Assembly: GCA_016303225.1 (NCBI GenBank)
Contig: JAEDMC010000195.1
Coordinates: 1 to 5,159, forward strand
Direction of reading: 5' to 3'
Source of the DNA: Kiritimatiellia bacterium
Lineage (GTDB): Bacteria; Verrucomicrobiota; Kiritimatiellia; RFP12; UBA1067
Length of the DNA: 5,159 bases
Shown here: one piece after another, positions 1 to 5,131 of the stretch
Numbering within the stretch: position 1 is the first letter of the stretch
Layout of the letters: every line of letters starts with the position of its first letter
Made by a program: the position numbers and the translations under genes
The notes under the pieces: model-generated
The model's database searches: none
The model's input: only the letters and a program-made list of their open reading frames with translations
What the model was told of the DNA's origin: nothing

Positions 1-163
1 TCAGCAACAACTTGACGAACGGCGGTTGCCTACGGAACTGGTCGATCTTCTCCTCGATGCGCGGCCAAGTGGCGGACAACAGCGGCCAAGCCACGATCCC
101 GCAGACAAGGGACACCGCCGCGAAACCGCAAAAGGCAAGAGGCCAGAAGAGCTCGGTTCGCAT
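1..163 (-). CDS. Membrane-anchored protein of unknown function, N-terminal part (runs off left edge)
   Basis: I do not recognise this gene. The frame is open for 54 codons to the edge of the window, so only the N-terminus is visible. Reading from the ATG at 163 gives MRTELFWPLAFCGFAAVSLV and onward: a short N-terminus, one hydrophobic helix (about residues 6-30, with several Trp and Phe), a charged stretch (RIEEKIDQFRRQPP), and the start of a second hydrophobic run (FVKLLL) at the edge. This fits an inner-membrane anchor, perhaps followed by an exported domain. A second ATG sits directly upstream at 166. I prefer 163 because a GAGG lies 7 nt before it, against 4 nt before 166. The start overlaps the TGA of the 41-residue peptide gene, so the two are probably translationally coupled. 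The coding call rests on this overlap, the SD-like site and the sensible membrane topology, not on homology. Confidence 0.55.
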   Translation of the reverse strand, partial: MRTELFWPLAFCGFAAVSLVCGIVAWPLLSATWPRIEEKIDQFRRQPPFVKLLL

Positions 164-288
164 CATTGCGCCTCTAGCTTAAAGCCCAGCTTGCTATCGG
201 CAAAAGCGCTCTGAGGCAACACCGGAATGGTCACGCCAAAAGCCGGAACCGACAAGCAAGAAGCAAAGGCCATCGCAAGCACTCTCAT
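163..288 (-). CDS. Small 41-residue peptide with signal-peptide-like N-terminus
   Basis: I do not recognise a family. The product begins MRVLAMAFASCLSVPAFG: one Arg, then a hydrophobic core at residues 3-14. Possible signal peptidase I sites follow PAFG or SAFA (residues 15-18 or 27-30). Cleavage would leave a mature peptide of only about 11-23 residues ending KLGFKLEAQ. Cys11 does not sit in a convincing lipobox, because the h-region before it is too short and -3 is Phe. The ATG lies 6 nt after a consensus extended -10 (TGATATAAT), so the message is probably leaderless and this start is well placed. The stop overlaps the start of the next ORF, suggesting coupled translation. It could be a genuine exported small protein, or a leader ORF whose translation opens the downstream gene. 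Codon use is unremarkable at this length, so confidence is moderate. Confidence 0.5.
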   Translation of the reverse strand: MRVLAMAFASCLSVPAFGVTIPVLPQSAFADSKLGFKLEAQ

Positions 289-294
289 AGCAAA

Positions 295-303
295 ATTATA
301 TCA
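295..303 (-). promoter_or_regulatory. Promoter of the small-peptide/membrane ORF pair (extended -10)
   Basis: On the minus strand the sequence is TGATATAAT: a consensus TATAAT hexamer (295-300) with the TGn extension (301-303). No good -35 is present at 16-18 nt. TTGACG occurs upstream, but only 8 nt from the hexamer. Six bases separate the hexamer from the ATG at 288, so transcription should start at or next to the A of the start codon. Confidence 0.65.
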
Positions 304-349
304 AATTACGTCAATGCGATGGTTGAAAACGGCGGTCGTTCCGTATTGC

Positions 350-1180
350 CTACTTTTCCCCCTTCGGCGGACGGACGAACTTGACCTTGAAGCGGCTGCC
401 ATGGGCGGCTTGACGGTTGCGGCGGCGGGGATCGTGGAGGTAGAGAACGACTTCGCCGGTGAGACCGATCGCCGACTCGCGCATGTACTTCGTCTCGAAG
501 CGCTTTGGAGACTCGACCACGATCTTTTCGGGCGTGGCGGATACGATCTCACAGTCGTACATCATCGCCTGAACTGGATAGTTCACCTTGAGCGCTACTT
601 GGCTGCTGGGGCATAGCGAGAGGTCCTTGCCCTCAATGATGATCTGGCGTCCGATGTAGACTTCGCCAATCTCGCCGCCTTGCGAATGGGCGTTCTTGAT
701 GATGCTGCGCGAGGGCGGAATTTCGCAGACAGGTTTGCCGATCACCTTGACCGTGTGCTTCTTGCTCTTCTCGCTGAACCGCCGCGCCTTCTGGAAGTTG
801 ATGGTGAACTTGTGCTTGTAGGGGTTGTACGGCTCGTCGTGTCGGTCCGCCGTCCCCTTCATGTCGAGCCGCACCGTGAAGAAGTCGTCAATCCGACGGC
901 TGCGTCCGTCAATCAGCGTGTTCTCGACCATCGACTCCAGCAGTCCCCTGACGTAGATCCGCAGCATGCTCGGCGGAACCTTCCCGTCCAAATCCTCCTT
1001 CTTGAGGAATTCAGCTATCACCTCGTCCGTTCCAAGGGTCGCACCTCGGTTCAGCGAGGGCTTGTAAACAGCCTTTTCAGGCCCCTCGGCGGCAGATTTC
1101 TTCCTGAGACGCGACTTCTCCCAGTGAAACCTAATTACCGGTTTCAGCGATTCTATCGTTGCTTCCAATCGTTTAGACAT
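350..1180 (-). CDS. HU-like DNA-binding domain protein with C-terminal DUF4469/Ig-like domain (probable)
   Basis: This 276-residue, Lys/Arg-rich protein is probably a nucleoid- or DNA-associated factor. Residues 1-40 form a basic head (EKSRLRKKS). Residues about 45-135 resemble a divergent HU/IHF fold: GATLGTDEVIAEFL, a helix RIYVRGLLESMVEN, then IDGRSRRIDDFFTVRLDMKG and the HKFTINFQKARRF strand. Residues about 155-270 resemble the Ig-like tail of Bacteroidetes Bvu_2165-type proteins (PPSRSI, then IGEVYIGRQIIIEG, then TGEVVLYLHDPRRR). The family call comes from pattern memory, not a search. The start at 1180 is chosen because AAGGAG lies 9 nt upstream and a strong promoter lies at 1216-1245. 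An in-frame ATG at 1318 would place that promoter inside the gene. The stop is TAG. The palindrome over its promoter hints at control by a dimeric regulator, possibly by itself. Alternatively it is an uncharacterised basic Ig-domain protein. Confidence 0.7.
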   Translation of the reverse strand: MSKRLEATIESLKPVIRFHWEKSRLRKKSAAEGPEKAVYKPSLNRGATLGTDEVIAEFLKKEDLDGKVPPSMLRIYVRGLLESMVENTLIDGRSRRIDDFFTVRLDMKGTADRHDEPYNPYKHKFTINFQKARRFSEKSKKHTVKVIGKPVCEIPPSRSIIKNAHSQGGEIGEVYIGRQIIIEGKDLSLCPSSQVALKVNYPVQAMMYDCEIVSATPEKIVVESPKRFETKYMRESAIGLTGEVVLYLHDPRRRNRQAAHGSRFKVKFVRPPKGEK

Positions 1181-1211
1181 AGCTCCGATCTCCTTCTTCG
1201 CCCCTTGTCTG

Positions 1212-1232
1212 AGTGAGTATATCATACTCACT
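1212..1232. promoter_or_regulatory. Perfect 21-bp palindrome over the -10 box (candidate operator)
   Basis: Arms AGTGAGTAT (1212-1220) and ATACTCACT (1224-1232) are exact inverse complements around ATC. The palindrome covers the whole -10 region of the HU-like gene, so a bound dimer would block RNA polymerase. The inner bases double as the -10 box. The outer AGTGA/TCACT bases are not needed for a promoter and are absent from the matching promoter at 4986-4996, which supports an extra binding role. The binding protein is unknown. Confidence 0.5.
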
Positions 1233-1245
1233 TTTCCTTTGGCAA
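1216..1245 (-). promoter_or_regulatory. Promoter of the HU-like gene
   Basis: On the minus strand, TTGCCA (1240-1245, five of six matches to TTGACA) is followed after 18 nt by TATACT (1216-1221) with a TGA extension. Transcription should begin near 1209, giving a leader of about 28 nt that carries the AGGAG ribosome site. It is the only one of the three promoters here with a recognisable -35 and a normal leader. Confidence 0.65.
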
Positions 1246-1265
1246 TAGAGTTGAGGTTGTTAGAA

Positions 1266-1280
1266 AACCTTGAAAAGGTT
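1266..1280. repeat. Short inverted repeat upstream of the HU-like promoter
   Basis: AACCTT (1266-1271) and AAGGTT (1275-1280) are perfect 6-bp arms around GAA, located about 20 bp upstream of the -35 box in an AT-rich stretch. It could be an activator site, but six-base arms arise easily by chance. Confidence 0.25.
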
Positions 1281-1403
1281 AGATGATTTCTTGAATTAGG
1301 TTTTAAGTTTACCAGCACAAGGTTGCAAGAACATCTTCAAAGGACTTAGGCGAAAACCAAACGGAACATAGGAGAAATCGCGGAGGGTTGCTGGCGCATT
1401 TCA

Positions 1404-1436
1404 ACCGCCCCAGTAGTCATTTGCCTCTGGGGCGGT
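1404..1436. repeat. GC-rich hairpin 1 (10-bp perfect stem)
   Basis: ACCGCCCCAG (1404-1413) pairs perfectly with CTGGGGCGGT (1427-1436) around a 13-nt loop. There is no T-run on either side, so it is not a canonical terminator. It shares its 8-bp core with hairpin 2, suggesting the two form one repeated structural unit. Confidence 0.6.
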
Positions 1437-1472
1437 AGTCCAAACTCGCTGAGGTATAGGTTGAGAACAGAT

Positions 1473-1499
1473 GGGGCGGTGGATCGAAACCACCGCCCC
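1473..1499 (-). terminator. GC-rich hairpin 2, candidate terminator of the glycosyltransferase gene
   Basis: GGGGCGGTGG (1473-1482) pairs perfectly with CCACCGCCCC (1490-1499) around a 7-nt loop. On the minus strand the stem begins 5 nt after the TGA stop at 1505-1507. The bases after the stem (ATCTGTTCTC) are only mildly T-rich, so termination may be inefficient, or the hairpin may instead stabilise the 3' end of the mRNA. Confidence 0.55.
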
Positions 1500-1504
1500 G
1501 CACT

Positions 1505-4500
1505 TCACTTCCGCGGCTGGAAGAGTGGCGCTGCCAATTTGTAGAGCTCCTCGTCCTTCTGCAGACGCGCGAAAAGCGCATTGCGGTCGATCTGATAGCC
1601 GTTGATGAAGCTCTGCTGCGCGGCCTGCGTGCGGCCCGCCCGGAACTGGAGCTTGGCAAGGTCCGCCCAGGCGTTCGCATCGCCCTTCGGATTCAGCTTC
1701 AGGTAGTTGTTCAGCGCCTTTTCGGCGTCCGCGTCAAGATGCGCCTCGAGGAACATCGTCGCGAGCGTCTGCTGCGAGTTGACGTCCGGGAACTTGTCCG
1801 CAACGCCGCGCGCGAGCTGCGCCGCCTCCATGACGCGGCCCATCTCGAAGTAGCAGCGCGCGAGCGCGAAGACGTCCCGGTCGGACATCTTCTCCTTGCC
1901 GCGGCGCTTCGCCTCCAGACGCTCGACTTCGGCCGTCAGCGTGCGGATGCGCATGATGTAGTTGCGAAGCCCGGCCGTCCGGCGGTTGTTCGGATCGATC
2001 GAGTCGGTGTAGTCCATCAGCTCCAGGACCTGATCCCACTTGCGGAACGGCATCAACGTCTCCTGCGCATAGCGGAAGGTCGCCTCGGGTGAGGCCGGGT
2101 AGAGGAGCACCGCCTCGCGGAACGCCTGCGCGCCCTCGCGGTAACGTCCCTGCTTGTTGTAGAGCCCGGCGATCGCCGCGCGGAGCTTCGAGAAGCTTTT
2201 CTGTCCGGCGAAATCGCGGCGGTACATCGGATCGTCGAGGAGACGCCGCGTGTACCAGTCCCAGAAGTCCATGTCCTTCGCCGCACGCTTCGCGTCATAC
2301 GGCGTCTTCTCGGCGTTGATCTTCATGATGAGACCGTGCGGCGAGAGATACGGATACATCCACGGAATCACATACGACTCCTCGACGTAGAACGAGTGGC
2401 GCAAACGGTCGTGGTCATGCATCATCTTCGTGAGGATGCCGTTGATCTCCATCACCCCGAGCGCACCCGTCACCTGAACGCGTCCGTTCTCGATCTTGAG
2501 GTCGCCGTTCGCCTGACGCACCCCGCGCTGGACCTCGTCGACGTAGATGTTGAACGCCTCCGCCGAGTCCTCCTTCGAAGGAATCCAGATCTCATCGCCG
2601 TAGAGGTCGCGTTCGACCGACATGTAGGTGTCGTCCGCCAGCGCGTTCTGCGTGATGAGATAGACGTCGGGACGGAACAGCGCCGAATAGATCATGTAAG
2701 TCGGCACGAAACGCCCCGGATCGGTACCGCCGAAGAAGATCGAGAACTTGTCCATCGGCGGCGGCCAGCTCGGATCGGGGAGAGGCTCCTCGTCCGCCAC
2801 AATCTGTTCCTTGATCGCATTCGCGCCCTCGAGCTGATACGCGCCGAACTGCCACCCGAAGGTGTGCCCGTTCTGCTCCGAGCCACCGAGCTCGAACACC
2901 AGCCGGTCGTCCGTGTAGTTCTGCACGATCGGCGTCACCCCCGCAAAGGCAATCATAAAGATCGCCAAGGTGAAGGCGAGAGGTGAAGGTGAACAGTGGA
3001 ATTTCCCCTTCAACATCTTCTGCGCCACGACGCTGACAAAAACCAAGCCATAGCCGATCCAGAGCGCAATCATCGCGTGCGAGGAGATGAACTTCACCTT
3101 CTGGATGAAGCCGTCCTGCACGTCGCCCTTCACGTTCGCGAGACCGATGAGGAGGACTGACATCAGCAGGAAGCACGCCACCGCCGGGACCATCCACTGC
3201 CAGAACGCCTTGCGGTTCTCCTTCTTCACGATCCAGTGCCCGGCCGCAAACGGCACGAGCGCGAGGAGCGCAAGGACGTCCGTGAACTGCACCATGACAT
3301 CCTTGAAGTAGCCCGTGATGCCCGCCCATGTCGGCATCTGGAAGCCAATTGCCTCGTACTGTCCGCGCATGAGCGCGTGCTTGAAGCCCTCCCACGTGCG
3401 CGGATAGCCCCAGTTCATCGGCGGATTGCGCAGGTCGGAGACGATCGGCATGTAGGCGTAGAAGCTGACACCAAGCTGGGCGAAGAACGCCGCGCCGGCG
3501 ACGGAGCGTCCGTTCGGCAGCGTCGCCCAGACCAGGGCGAGGAGGATGAAGTTCCACGCAATCGACCAGCCGAACCACCAGCTCATCGGATGCGTCAGGC
3601 CGTTCATCGCGCCGTGCGAGAGGAGCGTGAAGACCGCGATGTGGAGGCCTGCGACCGGAATTGCGAAGCACAGCCCCTTCTTCGTGAACCAGCAGAGGAC
3701 GAAGAGAAGCGTGATCAGCATCCAGAACATGAACGTCGACTTGCCCCACGGGAAGACCCGCCCCGTGTAGCCGCCGTCGCCCGCCGACGGCACGCAGACG
3801 GCAAGAATGATCGCGATGACCGCACACAGCGCGGAAACGCCCACAAACCTGACCGAACCCGGATCCGTCAGGCGTTCGTCGTCCTTGAGCGCCGCGACGA
3901 CCGCCGCGACGACGGACGCGGCGACAAAACCGCCGATCAGCGCATACTTGGTCGGGTCGATGAGCGGCGCGACCGGCGCCGTAATGCCCGCCCAGCTGTT
4001 CTTGGTGACGAAGACGAAAGCCGAAAGGAGAATGACCGCGGCGCCGAATCCGCCGCCATAGAGCGCGACCTTCCCGGCCCGCTCCTTGTCCCCGCGCCTC
4101 TTGAGGAGAACCGCCGCGACAATGGAGCCGACGAGAACCGTGACGCCGAGCACGATCGCCGTGGTGGACGGCGTGGTGATGACCTTGCCGACAATCGCCT
4201 CGTGCTTGTTGATGACATCCGCCTGCATGTACTTGTCGGCGCGCAGGAGCTGGCCGATCTGCAGCACCTGCCAGGTGAGCCCGACCGGGACGAGATAGAT
4301 GAACACGTCGCGGAACATGCCGATGTTCTTGAGCGCGATGATCAGCGCCAGCGGCACGATCGCAAAAAGGAGCACCTGGTAGTTCGTGAGGCCGAGGCCG
4401 AACACAAACGCCGTAAACCACAGGATCTTGTCGGAGGGCTTGCGCATCCAGCGATAGCTGAGCAGGAACACCCACATCAGAAAAAGCGCATTCAGCGAAT

Positions 4501-4975
4501 AGATCTCGACAATGGTCGACTGCGACCACTCGACCGGCGAGAACGCAAAGGCCAAGGCGCCGCCGACGCCGCCGCCGAACGCAAGCAGAGAGTTGGCGGT
4601 TGGCAGCTGGCAGCTAGTGGCAGTTGAATCGTCGCCTGATATGAAGTCATGGGCGGAGCGACAGATCAGCATCGCCGTACAGCCCGCGGCAAACGCGCCG
4701 AAAACGGCCGAGCAAAGCGAGACGCACCACGCCGGCGTCGGATGGCCCATGTAGGTCACCCAGCCGAAGACCTTGCAGAAAAACCAGGAGCAGAAGGTCC
4801 AGAACGGATACCCCGGGGGATGCGGCACGCCGAGATTCGCCGCCGCCGTCGCAAGTTCGCCCGAGTCTTCAAGGCCAACCGACGGACCGAGGGTATAGAA
4901 ATACACGGCAAAAGTCGCCAATGTGGCGGTCCAAAACGCCGCCCAATCGAGCTTTGAGAAAAACTTGTCCTTCAT
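1505..4975 (-). CDS. DUF2723 (GT117-type) polytopic membrane glycosyltransferase with C-terminal TPR repeats
   Basis: A 1156-residue inner-membrane protein. DUF2723 proteins are GT-C-fold enzymes related to animal TMEM260, an O-mannosyltransferase. A lipid-linked sugar donor and a protein or glycan acceptor outside the membrane are inferred. After TM1 (about residues 11-28) comes the family's signature loop, LEDSGELATAAANLGVPHPP plus GYPFW (residues 35-59). Its acidic residues Asp37 and Glu40 are the likely catalytic pair. About 18-19 hydrophobic segments extend to residue 685. Residues 690-920 form a soluble domain containing GGTDPGRFVPTYM and RPDVYLITQNALADDTYM. Residues about 925-1130 form TPR-like helical pairs (GRYREGAQAFREAVLLYP; AEKALNNYLKLNPKGDANAW). 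The ATG at 4975 is the only plausible start, with an in-frame TAG upstream. No Shine-Dalgarno is present and the -10 box is 10 nt away, so translation is probably near-leaderless. Oddities are the in-frame DNA repeats at residues 117-131 and 658-668. The family call is confident; acceptor and sugar are unknown. Confidence 0.9.
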   Translation of the reverse strand: MKDKFFSKLDWAAFWTATLATFAVYFYTLGPSVGLEDSGELATAAANLGVPHPPGYPFWTFCSWFFCKVFGWVTYMGHPTPAWCVSLCSAVFGAFAAGCTAMLICRSAHDFISGDDSTATSCQLPTANSLLAFGGGVGGALAFAFSPVEWSQSTIVEIYSLNALFLMWVFLLSYRWMRKPSDKILWFTAFVFGLGLTNYQVLLFAIVPLALIIALKNIGMFRDVFIYLVPVGLTWQVLQIGQLLRADKYMQADVINKHEAIVGKVITTPSTTAIVLGVTVLVGSIVAAVLLKRRGDKERAGKVALYGGGFGAAVILLSAFVFVTKNSWAGITAPVAPLIDPTKYALIGGFVAASVVAAVVAALKDDERLTDPGSVRFVGVSALCAVIAIILAVCVPSAGDGGYTGRVFPWGKSTFMFWMLITLLFVLCWFTKKGLCFAIPVAGLHIAVFTLLSHGAMNGLTHPMSWWFGWSIAWNFILLALVWATLPNGRSVAGAAFFAQLGVSFYAYMPIVSDLRNPPMNWGYPRTWEGFKHALMRGQYEAIGFQMPTWAGITGYFKDVMVQFTDVLALLALVPFAAGHWIVKKENRKAFWQWMVPAVACFLLMSVLLIGLANVKGDVQDGFIQKVKFISSHAMIALWIGYGLVFVSVVAQKMLKGKFHCSPSPLAFTLAIFMIAFAGVTPIVQNYTDDRLVFELGGSEQNGHTFGWQFGAYQLEGANAIKEQIVADEEPLPDPSWPPPMDKFSIFFGGTDPGRFVPTYMIYSALFRPDVYLITQNALADDTYMSVERDLYGDEIWIPSKEDSAEAFNIYVDEVQRGVRQANGDLKIENGRVQVTGALGVMEINGILTKMMHDHDRLRHSFYVEESYVIPWMYPYLSPHGLIMKINAEKTPYDAKRAAKDMDFWDWYTRRLLDDPMYRRDFAGQKSFSKLRAAIAGLYNKQGRYREGAQAFREAVLLYPASPEATFRYAQETLMPFRKWDQVLELMDYTDSIDPNNRRTAGLRNYIMRIRTLTAEVERLEAKRRGKEKMSDRDVFALARCYFEMGRVMEAAQLARGVADKFPDVNSQQTLATMFLEAHLDADAEKALNNYLKLNPKGDANAWADLAKLQFRAGRTQAAQQSFINGYQIDRNALFARLQKDEELYKLAAPLFQPRK
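2968..2993. repeat. Purine-rich hexamer repeat inside the glycosyltransferase gene
   Basis: On the plus strand AGGTGA (2968-2973), AGGCGAG (2974-2980), AGGTGA (2981-2986) and AGGTGA (2987-2992) follow one another. The minus strand reads them in frame as part of FHCSPSPLAFTL, between a basic loop (KMLKGK) and the last membrane helix. Confidence 0.5.
4591..4626. repeat. Degenerate heptamer tandem repeat inside the glycosyltransferase gene
   Basis: Plus-strand units are AGTTGGC (4591-4597), GGTTGGC (4598-4604), AGCTGGC (4605-4611), a 10-base variant AGCTAGTGGC (4612-4621), and a partial AGTTG. The minus strand reads through them as ATSCQLPTANSL, in the loop after the second membrane helix. This stretch is not part of the conserved family core. 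Confidence 0.6.
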
Positions 4976-5106
4976 ATTAAAGGATAGTATATCATAATTT
5001 GGCCCATTCTATACCCAACTAGCGGGGCCCGAGATGTGCCGCAGCGCACCTTGTTGAGGTAGTAGGCTCGGATGCGCTCGTAGGCGTTCAGGATGTCACT
5101 TTTGAT
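4972..5106 (-). pseudogene. Coding-like remnant without a start codon
   Basis: A 44-codon open stretch follows an in-frame TGA (5107-5109). It begins IKSDILNAYERIRAYYLNKV, continues RCGTSRAPLVG, and ends at a TGA that overlaps the glycosyltransferase ATG. In the first 20 codons from GAC ATC CTG, nearly every third base is G or C (19 of 20 by my count), as in the real GC-rich gene nearby, so this piece was probably once coding. There is no ATG before it in frame. Its last codons run through the promoter of the next gene and are probably not original coding. I do not recognise the protein. It may be the 3' end of a gene broken by the adjacent octamer repeat, or a dispersed fragment. Confidence 0.4.
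4986..4996 (-). promoter_or_regulatory. Promoter of the glycosyltransferase gene (extended -10)
   Basis: On the minus strand the word is TATGATATACT: the hexamer TATACT (4986-4991) with a TGA extension. It is identical over 11 bases to the HU-like gene's promoter. No acceptable -35 is found at 16-18 nt. Ten bases separate the hexamer from the ATG, leaving a leader of about 2-4 nt and no room for a ribosome site. Confidence 0.6.
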
Positions 5107-5131
5107 TCAAACATTCAGACATTCAAACATT
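5105..5131. repeat. Octamer tandem repeat
   Basis: ATTCAAAC (5105-5112), ATTCAGAC (5113-5120), ATTCAAAC (5121-5128) and a partial ATT follow one another. Read on the minus strand, an ATG at 5130 enters the repeat as MFECLNV and stops at a TGA inside it, in the same frame as the coding-like remnant downstream. Confidence 0.6.

Larger units (their letters stand above)
1181..1504. other. Intergenic region between the glycosyltransferase and HU-like genes
   Basis: This 324-bp gap holds, from right to left, the hairpin pair just after the glycosyltransferase stop, then about 120 bp (1281-1400) in which I see no gene or convincing RNA, then the small inverted repeat, the promoter and palindrome, and the ribosome site of the HU-like gene. 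The part from about 1233 to 1345 is clearly AT-rich compared with the flanking genes. Open frames through it on both strands have no start signals or coding-like codon use. Confidence 0.6.

Noticed and set aside
26..214. 62-codon plus-strand open frame
   Set aside because: Antisense to the two minus-strand ORFs that have a promoter, an overlap and sensible signal or membrane segments; its own product is polar and featureless.
309..314. TTGACG as a -35 box for the small-peptide promoter
   Set aside because: It is only 8 nt from the -10 hexamer, far too close for sigma-70-type spacing.
227..616. 129-codon plus-strand open frame
   Set aside because: It crosses the peptide gene, its promoter and the end of the HU-like gene in antisense, and its product shows no recognisable pattern.
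680..1216. 178-codon plus-strand open frame
   Set aside because: Antisense shadow of the HU-like gene; the product is Arg/Leu-rich with no motif and no ribosome site was evident.
1181..1318. 46-residue N-terminal extension of the HU-like protein from an ATG at 1318
   Set aside because: The promoter and the palindrome lie inside it, and a good ribosome site precedes the ATG at 1180.
2592..4529. 645-codon open frame on the minus strand in another frame of the glycosyltransferase gene
   Set aside because: Arg/His/Ala/Gly-rich frame-shift shadow with no start signals. The overlapping frame encodes recognisable membrane helices and motifs.
3236..4627. 463-codon open frame on the plus strand opposite the glycosyltransferase gene
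   Set aside because: Its product is an Arg/Glu/Asp-rich low-complexity string with no fold-like pattern. It is the antisense shadow of GC-rich codons. The minus-strand frame has clear family motifs.
5001..5029. GGCCC/GGGCC pairing upstream of the glycosyltransferase promoter as a terminator
   Set aside because: Only a 5-bp stem with a 19-nt loop and no T-run; not distinguishable from chance.
5105..5131. Octamer array as a CRISPR or an origin iteron set
   Set aside because: Units are directly adjacent with no spacers and only three copies. There is no dnaA or rep gene and no AT-rich unwinding region beside it.
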